A DNA stretch of 64,000 bases from Spinellus fusiger (GCA_025094145.1 JALLLS010000002.1:682001-746000); one strand, 5' to 3'. Positions 11,955 to 23,479 are shown, numbered from the stretch's first letter. The notes: generated by a model from the letters alone, not told the origin. A program made the numbers and translations.

Positions 11955-13363
11955 ATGTTTCCTCACAAACAGCAACAGCAGTTTAAATTTGTCATCAAGT
12001 CTCGTCTGTCGAATGAACATGTCAGTTCTCTGTCTGCCTCTACTGCTCTTACCTCAGCACCAGCAGCAGCAGCACCTACCATTACAGCAGCACCAACAGC
12101 AGCAGCAGAGGAGCCGCTGACCAGTGCCAGTGCCAGTGCCAGTGCCAGTGCCAGTGCCAGTGCAGAAGACAGTGACAGAAAGAGAAAGCGAGGAGACAAA
12201 GAGGCCCCTGCTGCCACAAAAAAGGTATGAAAAGAGAGAGAGAAAGAGAAAAAAGTCCAGCCTGGCTTTGCTAGTATGAACCCTCTTAACTGACCCTGGC
12301 ACCACAGATCCACACACAACTACAAAAATGGAACCAAAAGAAGCAGGAGTTGAAGCAGGACAGTGAACAACCTCCTCCTGTGGGCGTTGTTGATACTGTT
12401 ATGATGGCATGTTTATTATGTCAGCGTAAATTCAAGTCTGAGCAGGATTTAAAGAAACATCAATCCCTGTCGACACTCCACAAAGTACGACAAGCAAAAA
12501 AACATAACAAAAACAAAGCATAACAAAAACAAGAAAAAAGAAAGACCTATTCTTGCTGTGAGGTCTACCTTGAATGATCCTAACCTTGTCTACATTCCAT
12601 AGGAAAATCTACAAGTCCCTGCACTAGTGACAAAAGCACAAGACAAAGTACGACAGCTCAAGGAAGAACGCCACCTCACAGTAGACAAAGACCGTCTTTC
12701 TTCTTCTCTTTCTGCACACACCACGCCTCACAGTCCATCGCATCCGTCTTCCTCCTCCTCTTCTTCTTCCTTCTCCTCCACCCCCTTCTCAACACCATTG
12801 CCTTGTTCCTCCCTTGTTCCTGCATCGGTCCTGGCCTCTCACTCCAAGAAAGAAGAAAAGAACGAGGTAAGAAAAGAAAAAAGAAAAAAGAAAAAAAAAG
12901 AAAAGAGGGGAGGGGAGGGGGGTTGTTTCTGTGGGGTGGTAGAGAAAAGCCACGCTGGGCTAAACAAGCAAGCCCACCAAGCAGTACCGTAACCGTGCTG
13001 CCGAACGAAGGCAGGCCTACGGACAGCCCGACAAACCCGTGGAGCCTGTCCACCGCCCCCTCATGCGCCCACCCGCCCCTCCCCCCGCCCAGTCCTCTCT
13101 CAAGGCCCTTGGAGACGACAACGTGGGGGCACGCATGCTGCAGCAGATGGGGTGGCGTAGGGGCGAAGGACTGGGAAAGCACGGGTCAGGCATTGTCGAC
13201 CCCATCACCGCCGAACGCTACAGCCAGGGCGCAGGACTCGGTGCAGCTGTCAAAACAGGCGTCGATGAGCATGAGTCCTACAAAGACCGTGTGAAAGAGA
13301 TGGTAAGTGCGGTGATGACGTATCCACTAAAGAGCCCAGGCAAGAAGACGGTTTGGAGAGTAA
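11955..13363 (+). CDS. RBM5/RBM10-like C2H2 zinc-finger and G-patch splicing factor
   Basis: Five exons, 11955-12224, 12308-12484, 12603-12866, 12985-13302 and 13340-13363, encode 350 aa. The N-terminus is low complexity: polyGln, Ala-rich, then an (SA)n run encoded by a perfect 6-bp repeat. A matrin/U1-type zinc finger has C125, C128, H141 and H148 (CLLCQRKF...LSTLHK). A Ser-rich linker follows. The C-terminus has the YRNRAAERRQAYG motif (238-250), a G-patch from about 282 (GARMLQQMGWRRGEGLGK) through GAGLGA, then SYKDRVKEM and ARRRFGE. This C-terminal order is that of human RBM5/RBM10, regulators of spliceosomal splice-site choice, but RRM and OCRE domains are absent here. The last intron is only 37 nt, and skipping it gives the expected family C-terminus. 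Confidence 0.88.
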
Positions 13364-13445
13364 ATTCTTATAGAAAGCGCGTCGTCTGTCGGTCCTTTAA
13401 TAAACCCTTTTTGTTTCCCATCCCATACTTTGCTTCGTTCTCTCC

Positions 13446-15134
13446 ATGAGTGAGAGATACAGTGTTGATTCTAATGGCTCTCATGCGTCTCATCCACCCT
13501 ATCACAGCAGTCCCGATGCGTCCAGTACACAGCGACTGTTGGCGGAGGAGACGCCGCTGAAGACTGAGCAGAGTCTGCTAAAGACCACCCTGACGAATGT
13601 GTTTTGGGTTCTGATGTGGTAAGGCAGTCCCCTCTTGTCTGTCCATGGTGGTGCTTGATAATGATAAATGATAAATGATACCCCTTCAATGCCGATCAAC
13701 AGGTACATGGTAAGCGTACGTGGGGACAGCCGAGGTACTCAATGCCGTCTAGTTTGCAACCGTGCTGTCTGTCTACAACAAGTGGATGTTCTCTGCTGAG
13801 CACTACAACTTCCAGTTTCCACTGTTTGTCACCACAATGCACATGGTGGTGCAGTCTGTGTTTGCAGGTGTCACTTTGCTGATGGTGCCCAGTCTACAGG
13901 CAAAGAAGACACCGACGTCCAGAGAATACATGCAAGTACCACCCACACCACGAAAAGGATATATATATATATAGAATATAAATATAAAAAACTCATGCTC
14001 CCTATGCCCTTAGCTTCAAGATATTCCCCTGTGCCATGGCCACAAGCCTTGACATTGGCCTCTCGAATCTCTCCCTCAAGACCATCACCCTCTCCTTCTA
14101 TAGTAAGTCCCAGTCCCAGTCCGTGTGTCTTGTAGATGATTGATTCATCTCTACAAGCCATGTGCAAGTCCTCGACCCTTGCCTTTGTCTTGATGTTTGC
14201 CTTTGCCTTTAAACTCGAGGCCCCCACGGCCAAACTCATTCTCATCATTCTCATCATCACAACGGGCGTGGTCCTCATGGTCTCGGATGAAACTGAATTT
14301 GTGTGGACGGGCTTTCTCCAGGTCATGACGGCCTCTGTCTGTGGCGGGCTGCGGTGGGGATTGACCGAGGTTCTGCTGAGGAAAGAGAGCATGGGTCTGA
14401 CCAACCCCTTTGTGTCTATCTTTTTTCTTGCTCCTGTGCAGGCACTGATTCTTGTGGTGCTGTCAGGAGGCATTGAAGGGTACGGGACGATTTTTAGGAG
14501 TGCGTTCTTTATGACGTTCCAGGATGCCATGGCCACAGTAAGCTCCTCTTGTGTTTGTTTGGAAAGAGTGTCTCATCTCCCTGGGCTAGATGGGCATTAT
14601 TCTTTTGGGAGGCATCTTTGCGTTCTTTATGATCATGTCAGAGTTCTTCTTGATCAAGCGCACCTCTGTAGTGACCCTTAGTGTCTGTGGAATTCTCAAG
14701 GTAAGTCAAGTCCATGGAGGGGGGAAGGAGAGAAGAAAGGAAAGAGAGAAGGAGAGAAGGAAAGAGAGAAGGAAGGAAGGACAGCGATGTGACTGTTGTC
14801 AACTCTTTAGGAAGTGGCCACGATTGCTGTCTCCAGTGCAGTGTTTGGAGATCGACTGACTCTGATCAATACAGTGGGACTGGTCATTACCTTGCTAGGC
14901 ATATGTCTTTACAATTGGATGAAAATACGCATGCGGACTGTCCACACGCCACAAGAACATGCCATGGAAGACCTTTCTGCTGGTAGTCATCATGACGGAG
15001 ACCCCAAGCTATTCTACACCATGGTAGCCGAGAGCACTCCTATTCTGATGGTAGATGGTGCCATGACGTCCTTCCGTGACAGTGTGGAGAACAGTCGTCA
15101 TCAGAATGAACATGAAGGCTATGAATTGCACTAG
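13446..15134 (+). CDS. SLC35C2-like nucleotide-sugar/triose-phosphate family transporter
   Basis: Seven exons, 13446-13618, 13703-13709, 13753-13931, 14014-14102, 14158-14537, 14590-14700 and 14811-15134, encode 420 aa. This is a drug/metabolite-superfamily transporter with about ten membrane helices, expected in Golgi or ER membranes. Recognised blocks: [54 protein letters not shown] and [13 protein letters not shown], which match SLC35C2 and yeast Ymd8-type proteins rather than other SLC35 groups. Exon 2 is a 7-nt micro-exon needed to keep the frame. Intron 3 begins GC (GCAAGT) instead of GT. The C-terminal tail (from about residue 355) is hydrophilic and variable. The substrate is not predictable from sequence. 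Confidence 0.9.
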
Positions 15135-15344
15135 AAGATAGAGACAGGACAAACACGACTCCTTTCTCTCTCTCTCTCTCTTTTTCTCTTTCTATATATA
15201 TTTATATTATTATTATTATTAAAAATAATACAATTTTAGAGTCTATTTTGTTACTGTTTTTTTTCTTTCTCTCTCTCTCTTTTTCTCTCTTTCTTCTCTC
15301 TCTCTTTCTCTCTATAAGAAAACAGATAAAGAGGCATATTGCTC

Positions 15345-16220
15345 ATGGTGCAGTCGACAAGTCTACACGTGGTGCCTGAAGACCCCACAGCCTACAAATC
15401 ACAGGCTTACTGGGAGGAGAGATACCAAAAGTAGGCGTGGGCTGTAGACAAAGAACAGGCTGACTTATAGAGAGACAGGGAGGATGAACAGACCACATTT
15501 GATTGGTTCAAGACCTATGAAGAACTGAAGCCTCTGCTGCAGCTTCCTAACAAAGAGGTGTCTATTCTTATGCTGGGCTGTGGTAACTCCAGTAAGTTGT
15601 GCTGGCACTGTATGGACACTGACATTGACCTAGCCCTGGGAGAGGACATGTACAATGACGGCTATAAGAACATTACCAATATAGACTATTCCAAGACTGT
15701 TATTGACACAATGAAGAAGCGGTGTGCTCATCAGCCCGAGATGAAGTGTAAGTCAGCAGCCTGCGACTTGCCAAATGCAATGAGCCCAACAGAGGACTAA
15801 AAGAAAGAAAGAAATCCCAGGGCTAGAAATGGACATTAGAGACCTCCAGTTCAGTGACTGTTCATTTGACGTGGTGATTGACAAGGGCAAGCTCATTTTT
15901 CTTCTTTTTCTTCTTCTACCTTCTTCTACCTTTTACTCTGCACAGCCTGCTTATTCTCGTTATGCATAGGCACAATGGATGCTCTGATGTGTGACCAGGG
16001 CGATGTATGGGATCCCTCGGAGGACCTGATACGAGAAGTCAAGGCAGAGGTGGACCAGGTCGAACGCGTCCTCAAGGTGGGCGGTGTCTTTCTCTACATT
16101 ACCTTTGGACAACCCCACTTCCGCAAACGACACCTGACAAGAAGTTGCTGGGAGGTGAAAACACAGACCATGGGAGACGCCTTCCACTACTTTTTCTATT
16201 CTATGCGCAAGGAGCGATAA
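15345..16220 (+). CDS. EEF1AKMT4/METTL13-like class I methyltransferase
   Basis: Five exons, 15345-15430, 15479-15591, 15634-15747, 15821-15886 and 15970-16220, encode 209 aa. It has a seven-beta-strand SAM-dependent methyltransferase fold: N-terminal QAYWEERYQK, motif I LMLGCGNS (59-66), GEDMYNDGY then NIDYS, motif MDIRDLQFSDCSFDVVIDKG, and FGQPHFRKRHL near the end. This order is typical of EEF1AKMT4 (lysine methyltransferase of elongation factor 1A) and the related METTL13 N-terminal domain, so eEF1A is the likely substrate by family inference. Intron 2 (42 nt) has no in-frame stop, so retention would insert 14 residues after the SAM motif. Intron 4 is GC-AG (GCAAGC donor). The gene starts 210 bp after the transporter stop. 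Confidence 0.88.
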
Positions 16221-16393
16221 AGCAGTCCCCCTCCCCTCTTTTTCTTCTTTCTGTCGACAGAATCACGTGCAGAGGAGAGAGAAAGAGGAGGACGAGAAGG
16301 GCTGTCGGCATAATCACATGCCAATACGTACATTGATAGAAAAAAATAAAAAATAAAATACTGTTCTTTTTTCTTCCTCTCTGTTTCTCCTGT

Positions 16394-19159
16394 ATGCAAC
16401 TCTTTTCAAAGCCAATGACAGGCCATTCTTGGCATAAAAAGACATTGGCCTGTGTAGTGGCGGGTGGCATAGCAGCAGCTGTCTACCAGCAAAGGGCAGC
16501 AAAGGCAAAGGCAGAAGCAAAGGCAACACCACCCCTCCCCCTCTTCACCATGCCTACATCCACTGCCAAAGTAGGCGTCAACCGTGAGTTTGTTAGACAG
16601 TTGAGGGAGATTGCCACTCTCCTTCTCCCTCATTGGCGTACAAAAGAGGCATTCCTACTGGTTCTGCATTCCGTCTTTCTTATTCTTAGAACGTACCTGA
16701 GTGTGGTTGTAGCACGGTTAGACGGAAGAATCGTAAGAGACCTGGTAAGAGAGGAAGAAGGAGAGAAAGAAGGAGAGAAAAAGAAAGGATGGGACTGATA
16801 AAAAACACAAGGTCAATGGAGATAAACAAGAGTTCCTTAAAGGCCTCGGCTACTGGTTTGCTATTGCCATTCCTGCCACCTACACCAACAGTATGGTAAG
16901 CTCTTCTTCTTTCCTTCTTTCTCTCTTTGTAGGATCTGCTCACTCCACTCCACTCTTCTCCACCAGATCCGCTATCTGCAGTCAAAACTGTCAATAGGAT
17001 TCCGCACACGACTCACTCGTTATGTACATGACCTGTATCTTGACCCTCAACGCACCTACTATAGGGCACTGCACCTGGACCATCGCATTCAGGGCACAGA
17101 TCAGTAAGCCTCCCCCTTCATCCATCCACAGTGCCTAAAGAATCTAGGTACATTACCACAGACATGGCCAAGTTCTGTGAGACACTGGCCTCTCTGTACT
17201 CCAATCTTGCCAAACCCATGCTGGACACCTTGATCTTTAACTATCAACTTGTCAAATCCATTGGCATGCTAGGCACTCTTGGGCTGACCGTCAATTACTT
17301 TGTTACTGCACGCCTATTAAGGGCACTGACGCCTTCGTTTGGAAAGCTCGCAGCAATAGAGGCAAAGCTAGAGGTATAAACAAGAGAAGGATGACGTTGA
17401 TCTAATGCAAGATCAACTAGGGTGACTTCCGTGCCGCCCACACACGGCTCATCACCAATGCAGAGGAAATCGCCTTTTACAATGGTGCTTCCCTGGAACA
17501 CTCTATTCTGGACAGAGCCTATACAAAACTCGTCAAGCACATCAACACCGTCTACAAGATCCGAATCAGCTACAATATGTTTGAGGACTTTCTTATCAAG
17601 TATGCATGGAGTGCCTTTGGACTGGGTCTATGCTCCATTCCTGTCTTTCTGCCAGAGATTGCTGGCCAGCGGTCCATCGACGCTGCGTCGGCTGCCAAGG
17701 ATGCAGACGAAAACACAAAGGTGGGATCCCACACACGAGGATTCATCACCAACAAGCGGTAAGTAAGAGAAAAGAACAAGGAAACAAGAATGAATGTGCG
17801 ATTGACTCTGCTCTCTCTTCCCTTTTTTTTTCTTTATAGTCTTCTTATTTCTCTCGCAGATGCAGGAGGACGGATGATGTATTCGTACAAAGAACTGGCT
17901 GAATTGGCAGGCTACACATCGCGTGTGTACAGCCTCCTGTCTGTTCTTCACGCCCTTCATGCGTCAGAGTATGAAGGACCTCATGAGAAACGCCGGTTTG
18001 CTCTGACCCATGTCTATGGAAAGGAGACCGTGGGCTTTGATGGGATCCGATTTGATAAAGTGCCTATTGTGGCCCCTGCGGCTGGTCCAGAGGCTGTGGG
18101 TGAGTTGTTGGTGAAGGAGCTGTCGCTGGAGATCTGTCCTGGAGAACATCTTTTGATCACAGGCCCTAATGGTGTGGGCAAGACTGCTGTTGCACGTATT
18201 ATTGCTTCTCTTTGGCCTGTGTTTGGTAAGGAAGTCTGTGGATAAAGAGAGACATGTGTGTGTGTATGTATGTATGCTGATGGGTGTGTATGGGCTGTAT
18301 TAGAGGGAGAAGTGTCCAAACCCTCTAAAGAGGATATCTTTTATATCCCACAACGTCCTTATCTTAGCCTGGGCACGCTTAGAGATCAGTAAGTGGGGAC
18401 AGAATAGGGCCGTGGCTGATGACTCTTTAGGCTTATTTATCCCCATACTCTCCAAGACATGAAGCAGTCTGGGCGTACGGACAAAGATCTTGAAAAGATT
18501 CTTGATGCTGTTCATCTTTCTTATATTCCTAGTCGTGAGGGAGGATGGGAGACTGAGAAAGAGTGGAAAGATGTATTTTCTGGTGGAGAGAAACAGAGAG
18601 TAATTATTATTATTATTATTATTGCTATTATTATTATTATTATTACTATTACTATTACTACTACTACTATTATTATTATTACTATTACTACTACTATTAT
18701 TATTACTATTACTACTACTACTACTACTATTATGAGAAGAAAAAGAAAGAAAATTAACAGAGTCAATAGATTAGCATGGCACGCTTATTCTATCATCATC
18801 CCAAGTATGCAGTCCTGGATGAATGTACAAGTGCGGTCTCTGCAGATGTAGAGGGATTGATGTATGCCCATGCAAAAGACATAGGAATTAGTAAGTACAT
18901 CCTTTCTCTCTCAATGGAATACTCACAATGAATAGCTCTCTTGACAATCTCCCATCGACCTTCTCTTCTTAAATATCACAAACGCTTTTTAACTCTCACT
19001 GGGAATGAGGGTGAGTGGAAGATGGAGACTATTGGAACACAGGAACAAAAACAGTCCATTGGTAAAGAGATGCAGACACTTGAAGCCAAATTGGAGCAAG
19101 TGGAAACCCTCAAAGCACGTCTTTTGGCCATTGAAAGTGAATTAAGCCTCAAAGCCTAA
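16394..19159 (+). CDS. Peroxisomal ABCD-family half-transporter (PXA/ALDP-like)
   Basis: Ten exons, 16394-16744, 16812-16895, 16967-17103, 17148-17373, 17421-17758, 17840-18225, 18304-18388, 18431-18599, 18770-18890 and 18936-19159, encode 706 aa. It is a half ABC transporter: an N-terminal membrane domain including the family's [10 protein letters not shown] motif (279-288), the loop [20 protein letters not shown], then one nucleotide-binding domain. Walker A is GPNGVGKT (487-494), the signature is FSGGEKQR (585-592), Walker B is YAVLDE (605-610), and the H-loop His is 639. ABCD proteins import very-long-chain acyl-CoA into peroxisomes for beta-oxidation, usually as dimers. Walker A has Thr-Ala where most ABCD proteins have Ser-Ser, which should still be functional. 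The C-terminus is a coiled-coil-like Glu/Lys segment. Intron 8 is almost wholly microsatellite. Confidence 0.93.
18600..18769 (+). repeat. Trinucleotide microsatellite filling an ABCD intron
   Basis: The 170-nt intron between the ABC signature and Walker B exons holds an uninterrupted TTA/CTA trinucleotide array at about 18601-18732, followed by a short 3' part ending GTCAATAG. Reading frames over it (polyIle, polyTyr, Val-rich antisense) are artefacts. Confidence 0.9.
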
Positions 19160-19255
19160 GGTAGAAAGACAAATCATAAGAGGGCATTGATAGATCTAGA
19201 TGTATATTGATATGTATCTATCCATGTACACATTTGTACATGAATGTATATCTTA

Positions 19256-19870
19256 CACACCAAGAGATTCTCGGAATATATAAGGAAATACATGGAGAAT
19301 AATATCACACTATCTCTTTGATTGGCTAATGCGTTTGAAAAAGGTCTTTAAGATGTGTGAATACACACCCAAGGGTTTCTCTGGCTTTTAAATGATAACA
19401 CAACATTTCTTTTAAGTCACGACACAACTCTGCCCTTTTATGGAACTGTGTTTAAAATCAAAGGTATCCGGTCAGTTCAACGTGAAGTAGTGTTGAGGAT
19501 GTAAAGGAATTTGACCCGTACATTCCAAGAGACATTGCTATTGTATAAATCAGAACAATATAGCATAGTCTGAAAAAGTACATAAGTGGTTGTAATTGTT
19601 GTAGTCTGTAGTGAGAAAAACAACTCTTTTTATTGCCAATCACACCTCTTTTGAGTATTTTATGAACAGTAGAACTCTGGTCTTTATTCATTCAATTGAC
19701 TACTTCTTTTATACTATTTTTCAGACACTACTTCTGCTAACTAGGATATGATAACTATATCTTAAAGACCTTTTTCTTTTTTATTTCTCAAACGCATTAG
19801 CCAATCAAAGAGATAGTGTGGCATTAATCTCCATGTATTTCCTTACATATTCCAAGAATCTCTTAGTGTA
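19256..19870. mobile_element. MITE-like element with ~100-bp terminal inverted repeats
   Basis: The left end (about 19258-19365) and right end (about 19760-19870) are inverted copies of each other. Both contain AAGAGATTC, GGAAATACATGGAGA and TTTGATTGGCTAATGCGTTT. The element spans about 615 bp and has no credible transposase, so it is non-autonomous. Related sequence occurs at 40.9-42.2 kb with the same ends, inverted at 23.5-23.9 kb, and weakly at 61.85-62.15 kb. Flanking target-site duplications were not clear. It sits directly upstream of the broken gene at 20 kb and may have displaced its 5' end. Confidence 0.82.
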
Positions 19871-19989
19871 TGGCATAATTACCAAAAGGTAGAAGCTACT
19901 GAAGGACAAACACCCACTAAAAGTATAAATAAGGAGCCTTTCTTCACTTAATAAAAATCATATTTGTTCAGTCTCTTTCTTTTACCTGT

Positions 19990-21009
19990 CCGAACAATCT
20001 CAATTTCCCAGACGAAGATGAGCCTATCTTTGATTTTCTAGAAGACATCTTCAGAGCATAGTAAGGATCGTTCTAGTTACATAAAGACTTGAGCATAAGT
20101 CTCTTTGCTAACATGAGATCATAGATTTAATGTATATTCTAGCCATCAAGATCTTGATCACACAGAAGCAACCTTCAATGACATGCAAGTCTATTCATTT
20201 CCGAAAGCAGTCGCAAGAACAGTTGCCAAGGAAACAGGCTCTGATTCCGACTTTAAAGTGGGGAAAACCCTACTTGTAGCAATGAAGAAGCAGTTTGAAG
20301 ACAACAACAAAGCCAACATTTATAAAACTGATGGTATCATCAAGCTGCATAAATTAAAGCAAATAAAAGTCCTTCTCCTCGAGACATCATCCCACTTTGG
20401 AAGTGATGATGGGGTCAAATCCTCCTTTGACCACCACAGGGGTCTTTTTGGTGTTTTGGCAATGCTGAAAACAATAGCAGATGAGTTCTGCCTTGGGTCT
20501 GAGAAGGTGTTCTCTAAGCTGGAATTGTTTTTTGTGCATGCTTCAGGTAGGCAATATGAATCTAAGAACTTGATATGATAATTAATTGTTTTGAATAGGC
20601 AGGTCAATCTATCTTTGAAGCATGAGATTTGCTGAAAAAGGCCCTACCTGCGAGCTATGGCTTGAGGGAACCTTTGATCTCAAGACTAGACTTGATGAGA
20701 AAGTTGAGCAGCTCCCAAAAGCACTTGAATTTTTTTTTTGGATGATGAAGGTAAACATAAAAGATAGACTTGTATTCTAATCAGAATAAACTTTTTTACT
20801 TGATAGTGTCTTCAACAATCAGAGATCATTAGAGAGCTTGAAATCAAGCACAAGGAAGCATTAAAAAAGTATAGATTTGCCTCCTCCCCCACCAGGAACC
20901 ATCCCAATATCATTAATCCAAGTATATTGAAGTTGAATGAAAAAGAAGACAAGTCTGGTATGGGCAAACTTAGTCCCTTCCTTTTTTTTATCATAAACAA
21001 ATCGTCTTA
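19990..21009 (+). pseudogene. Broken copy of a Mucorales-type multi-copy hypothetical protein
   Basis: Exons inferred at about 19990-20060, 20143-20546, 20599-20750 and 20807-21009. The sequence reads FPDEDEPIFDFLEDIFRAY, then KTDGIIKLHKLKQIKVLLLE and KSSFDHHRGLFGVLAMLK. I associate this arrangement (SDGI...LLLET...FDHHKG.FG.LAMLK) with a large, uncharacterised protein family in Mucorales; no function is known to me. It looks dead. No start codon is found in frame upstream, where the TIR element ends, and an in-frame TGA follows SIYL where family members have Trp before SMRF. A TATAAATA box (19924-19931) lies upstream and might belong to this copy. The family assignment is from memory and not tested here. 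Confidence 0.55.
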
Positions 21010-22076
21010 AAGTTTAACACAGTATTGTGTAAACATATCAGAACTTAATAACTCTGACTCATGCTCCTTAATTACAAGATCATACCATTTCCTTCTTCCG
21101 TGATATTGCTTGAATAACAATCTTGGTTATCAGAGTAACTGCTCAGGTAGTTTTGATATGCAGATTTGGTAGGCTAAACAAGAAGCAATGACTATTCAAG
21201 TAAAGTGCTCAAACTGTTTTTTTCTCTTCTTCAACTCTACAAGCCAGAGTCAAATGCCATATGTCCTACAAACCCAACTGTTATTCAGCTCAAGAAGATC
21301 TCTTTTACTGCACTAGAAAACTCTTATTAAGTTTGCAAGGGTCTTCATATTGCCTCATGAAGTCAGTCATAGCTAGTTGATTGTTATCAAACAATCTCAA
21401 TAAACATTGTGTATTGAAGTGTTGTTGATTAGCAATACTATTTAGCCGTGCTGCCCCAAGGCACTACGGTTCAAATTATTTTTTACTTATCACTTGAGTA
21501 TTTGAAGTGTTAATACGTATATATGATATAGCCTCGGCTATAGTATAGAATGGTTGACATTCTGACATGCATGAACGGTGTTGAAGGTGCATGCGATATA
21601 ATTCGTTATATCTAACATCACAAGAAAACGGTGTATAAAAACCATACAGTTTGAACATTCAATTAAGAATCGACCTTTCTGTTAACATTAAGTATCGTTG
21701 GGACTTTTGAAAGAAGCAAGGATTGTTTAAAAGAACAGTTGCCTAGTTACCCATTGTATTCAAATCGTGTGTTGTGTCCCTGTTCATGGACCCTATTTAA
21801 TTTCCCTAGACTAGCCTTTGTGCTAATACTCTATTTCGTAGTCCCTGCTAGAGACCAAATATCTATACATTTATCTCTCCAGTGGTTCTGTTGATAACCT
21901 TAGTGCCCATTATTACATATCTATCGAGACTTTCAAGTCTATATCTAATTCTTTTATAAAGTTATAATACTATTAAGATAAGTTATGAAGCTATAAAAAA
22001 GATCTACATTTAGAAAGAAAGAAAAAAGAAAGAAAAGAAAAACCGGTTACTTTTGGAGGGTCACTTTATTCTCTTA
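21010..22076. other. AT-rich intergenic spacer
   Basis: No recognisable gene, RNA gene or repeat; only short random reading frames. Confidence 0.5.
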
Positions 22077-22440
22077 CTACAGCTTTTGAAAGCAAGGTGA
22101 AATAATAGATTGAGAGGAGTCTGGCTCAGCTGTCAAGACTGTCTCAAGTCGAGCCTCCATGGTAATTTTGCTGATCCAAATTTGTTTCAATAATGGAATC
22201 ATCCTTTTTGTAAACTCTTTAGTGTGAACAGGGTAGAAACAGTCTTTCTTCTTGTTCACCACACAAACATAGCCGTTTGGATTGGCCAATTGAAAAAAGT
22301 TAATATTGAGGCCTAAATACCATACTATTAGTATTTACAGCTTCTCAAACCCAAAGGTTAACGTACCTGAAATAATCATGCCCTCAATGGCCAATTGCTT
22401 CACAGAACAATTTTTTGATATATTCAAAAGCATTGACTTC
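22077..22440 (-). pseudogene. C-terminal fragment, possibly of the same hypothetical family
   Basis: On the minus strand, reading starts at about 22440 (MKSMLLNISKNCSVKQLAIEG). A short intron (about 22305-22368) and a second exon ending LETVLTAEPDSSQ...CFQKL at 22077 follow. The block GYVCVVNKKKDCFYPVHTKE resembles the C-terminal part of the Mucorales family seen at 20 kb, here in the opposite orientation, so the two are not one gene. There is no upstream part because LINE sequence begins at once. The assignment is weak. Confidence 0.35.
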
Positions 22441-22449
22441 ATCACATGA

Positions 22450-23320
22450 GTGATCTTGCTACTATCGTTCAGTATTTTTGTAGAGTCTGCTCTTTCAGGG
22501 CATTTTGTTCCCGACTAGGGTCCTGTGCTGGAGGCCTCTGATATATCATGTCGCCATGATAGTCATGCAGTTCATGCTGTTCGTAGTAAGAGCCTAGTGG
22601 CTAATTCCTTGTTCCTCAGCACCATTTGGTATGTTCTGTATGTGACCCCTGCTCCTGACTCTTTCTTCTCTGCTGTCCGTAGACTTGTTTGTGGATACCT
22701 TAACCTCGGTTTTGGTAGTCCTGGGTGGGATCTGTTGTGCCAACCTTGTGGGCGTGGTGACATTGGTCTGCTAAATCCTGTCAGTCAGCAAAAGGCTCTT
22801 CAACTGTGTTGGATCCTTCCTTTATTAACAGACCTTTCTTCTACTACTTCTACTATTACTTCTACTACTTTTTTTGTACTTAGCTACTTGTACTTTCTAC
22901 TGTTTGGGGTTTCTTTCTTCCTTTTGTTGCTCCCAAGTTCAACTTTGCCAAGTTGTTTGTTTTTCATGTATTTGAACTGGATAGCTTTGGTTGTCTATGC
23001 CGAAAGCAGACAACTCAATTGGGTTTTGCAAAGAACCGTATTCTCTCTCTCTCTTTTTTTTCGTGCTCTGGCCGTGGTTCTTGTCTGGCTTTGTGCTGAC
23101 ATCCCCTGTTGTTCCTCCACCCGCTGGCTTTTCTTCTCTGTCAGACGCCGACTTTGATGTTCTGGTAGTGGCTGCTACAGTGCAGGCAATTTGGCGTGCC
23201 CACTGGGTTTTTATTTTTGACTCTGCTCCTTTTCTTCCTGGTGTTGTTGCCAGTAAAGTCTCTTCTTCGGTGGTGGCTTTGCAGTCCATGGTCGCTTGAA
23301 GTGTTTTTCTTTCTTTCTTT
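22450..23320 (+). mobile_element. LINE C-terminal fragment
   Basis: A 5'-truncated LINE piece with a typical RT-distal region: SLVANSLFLSTIWYVLYVTP, then FFSAVRRLVCGYLNLGF, then GDIGLLNPVSQQKALQLCWI. After a frame change near 23145 it reads VQAIWRAHWVFIFDSAPFLPG. The 3' end is followed by a (TTTC)n run near 23305-23325. The same terminal block (LQAIW..YW...PFL) is seen in the minus-strand LINE at 63 kb, and the last ~115 bp recur inverted at 56.4-56.5 kb. Frame breaks show it is inactive. Confidence 0.82.
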
Positions 23321-23479
23321 CTTCTTTATGTATTATCCAATTTAGCTAGTTTTCTTCTTCCTTCCTATTCTATCTACGTGACCTTTACTATTTTTAAGTG
23401 TCCCGCGTCATAAAGTGCTGGGCTATTCAATAAAGAATACAAAAAAGAATCCCATCCTTTTATTATTTCTTACACTGCA

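Noticed and set aside
12676..13208. Minus-strand frames of 168 and 63 aa over the RBM5-like gene
   Set aside because: They are antisense to exons with a clear zinc finger and G-patch, and they cross several introns.
13871..14536. 221-aa minus-strand frame
   Set aside because: It lies opposite conserved transmembrane exons of the SLC35C2-like gene and has no recognisable family.
18521..18851. PolyIle, polyTyr and Val-rich frames at the ABCD gene
   Set aside because: They are translations of the trinucleotide microsatellite inside intron 8.
21440..21480. Possible tRNA-like T-arm (GGTTCAAAT)
   Set aside because: No matching acceptor, D or anticodon arms around it.
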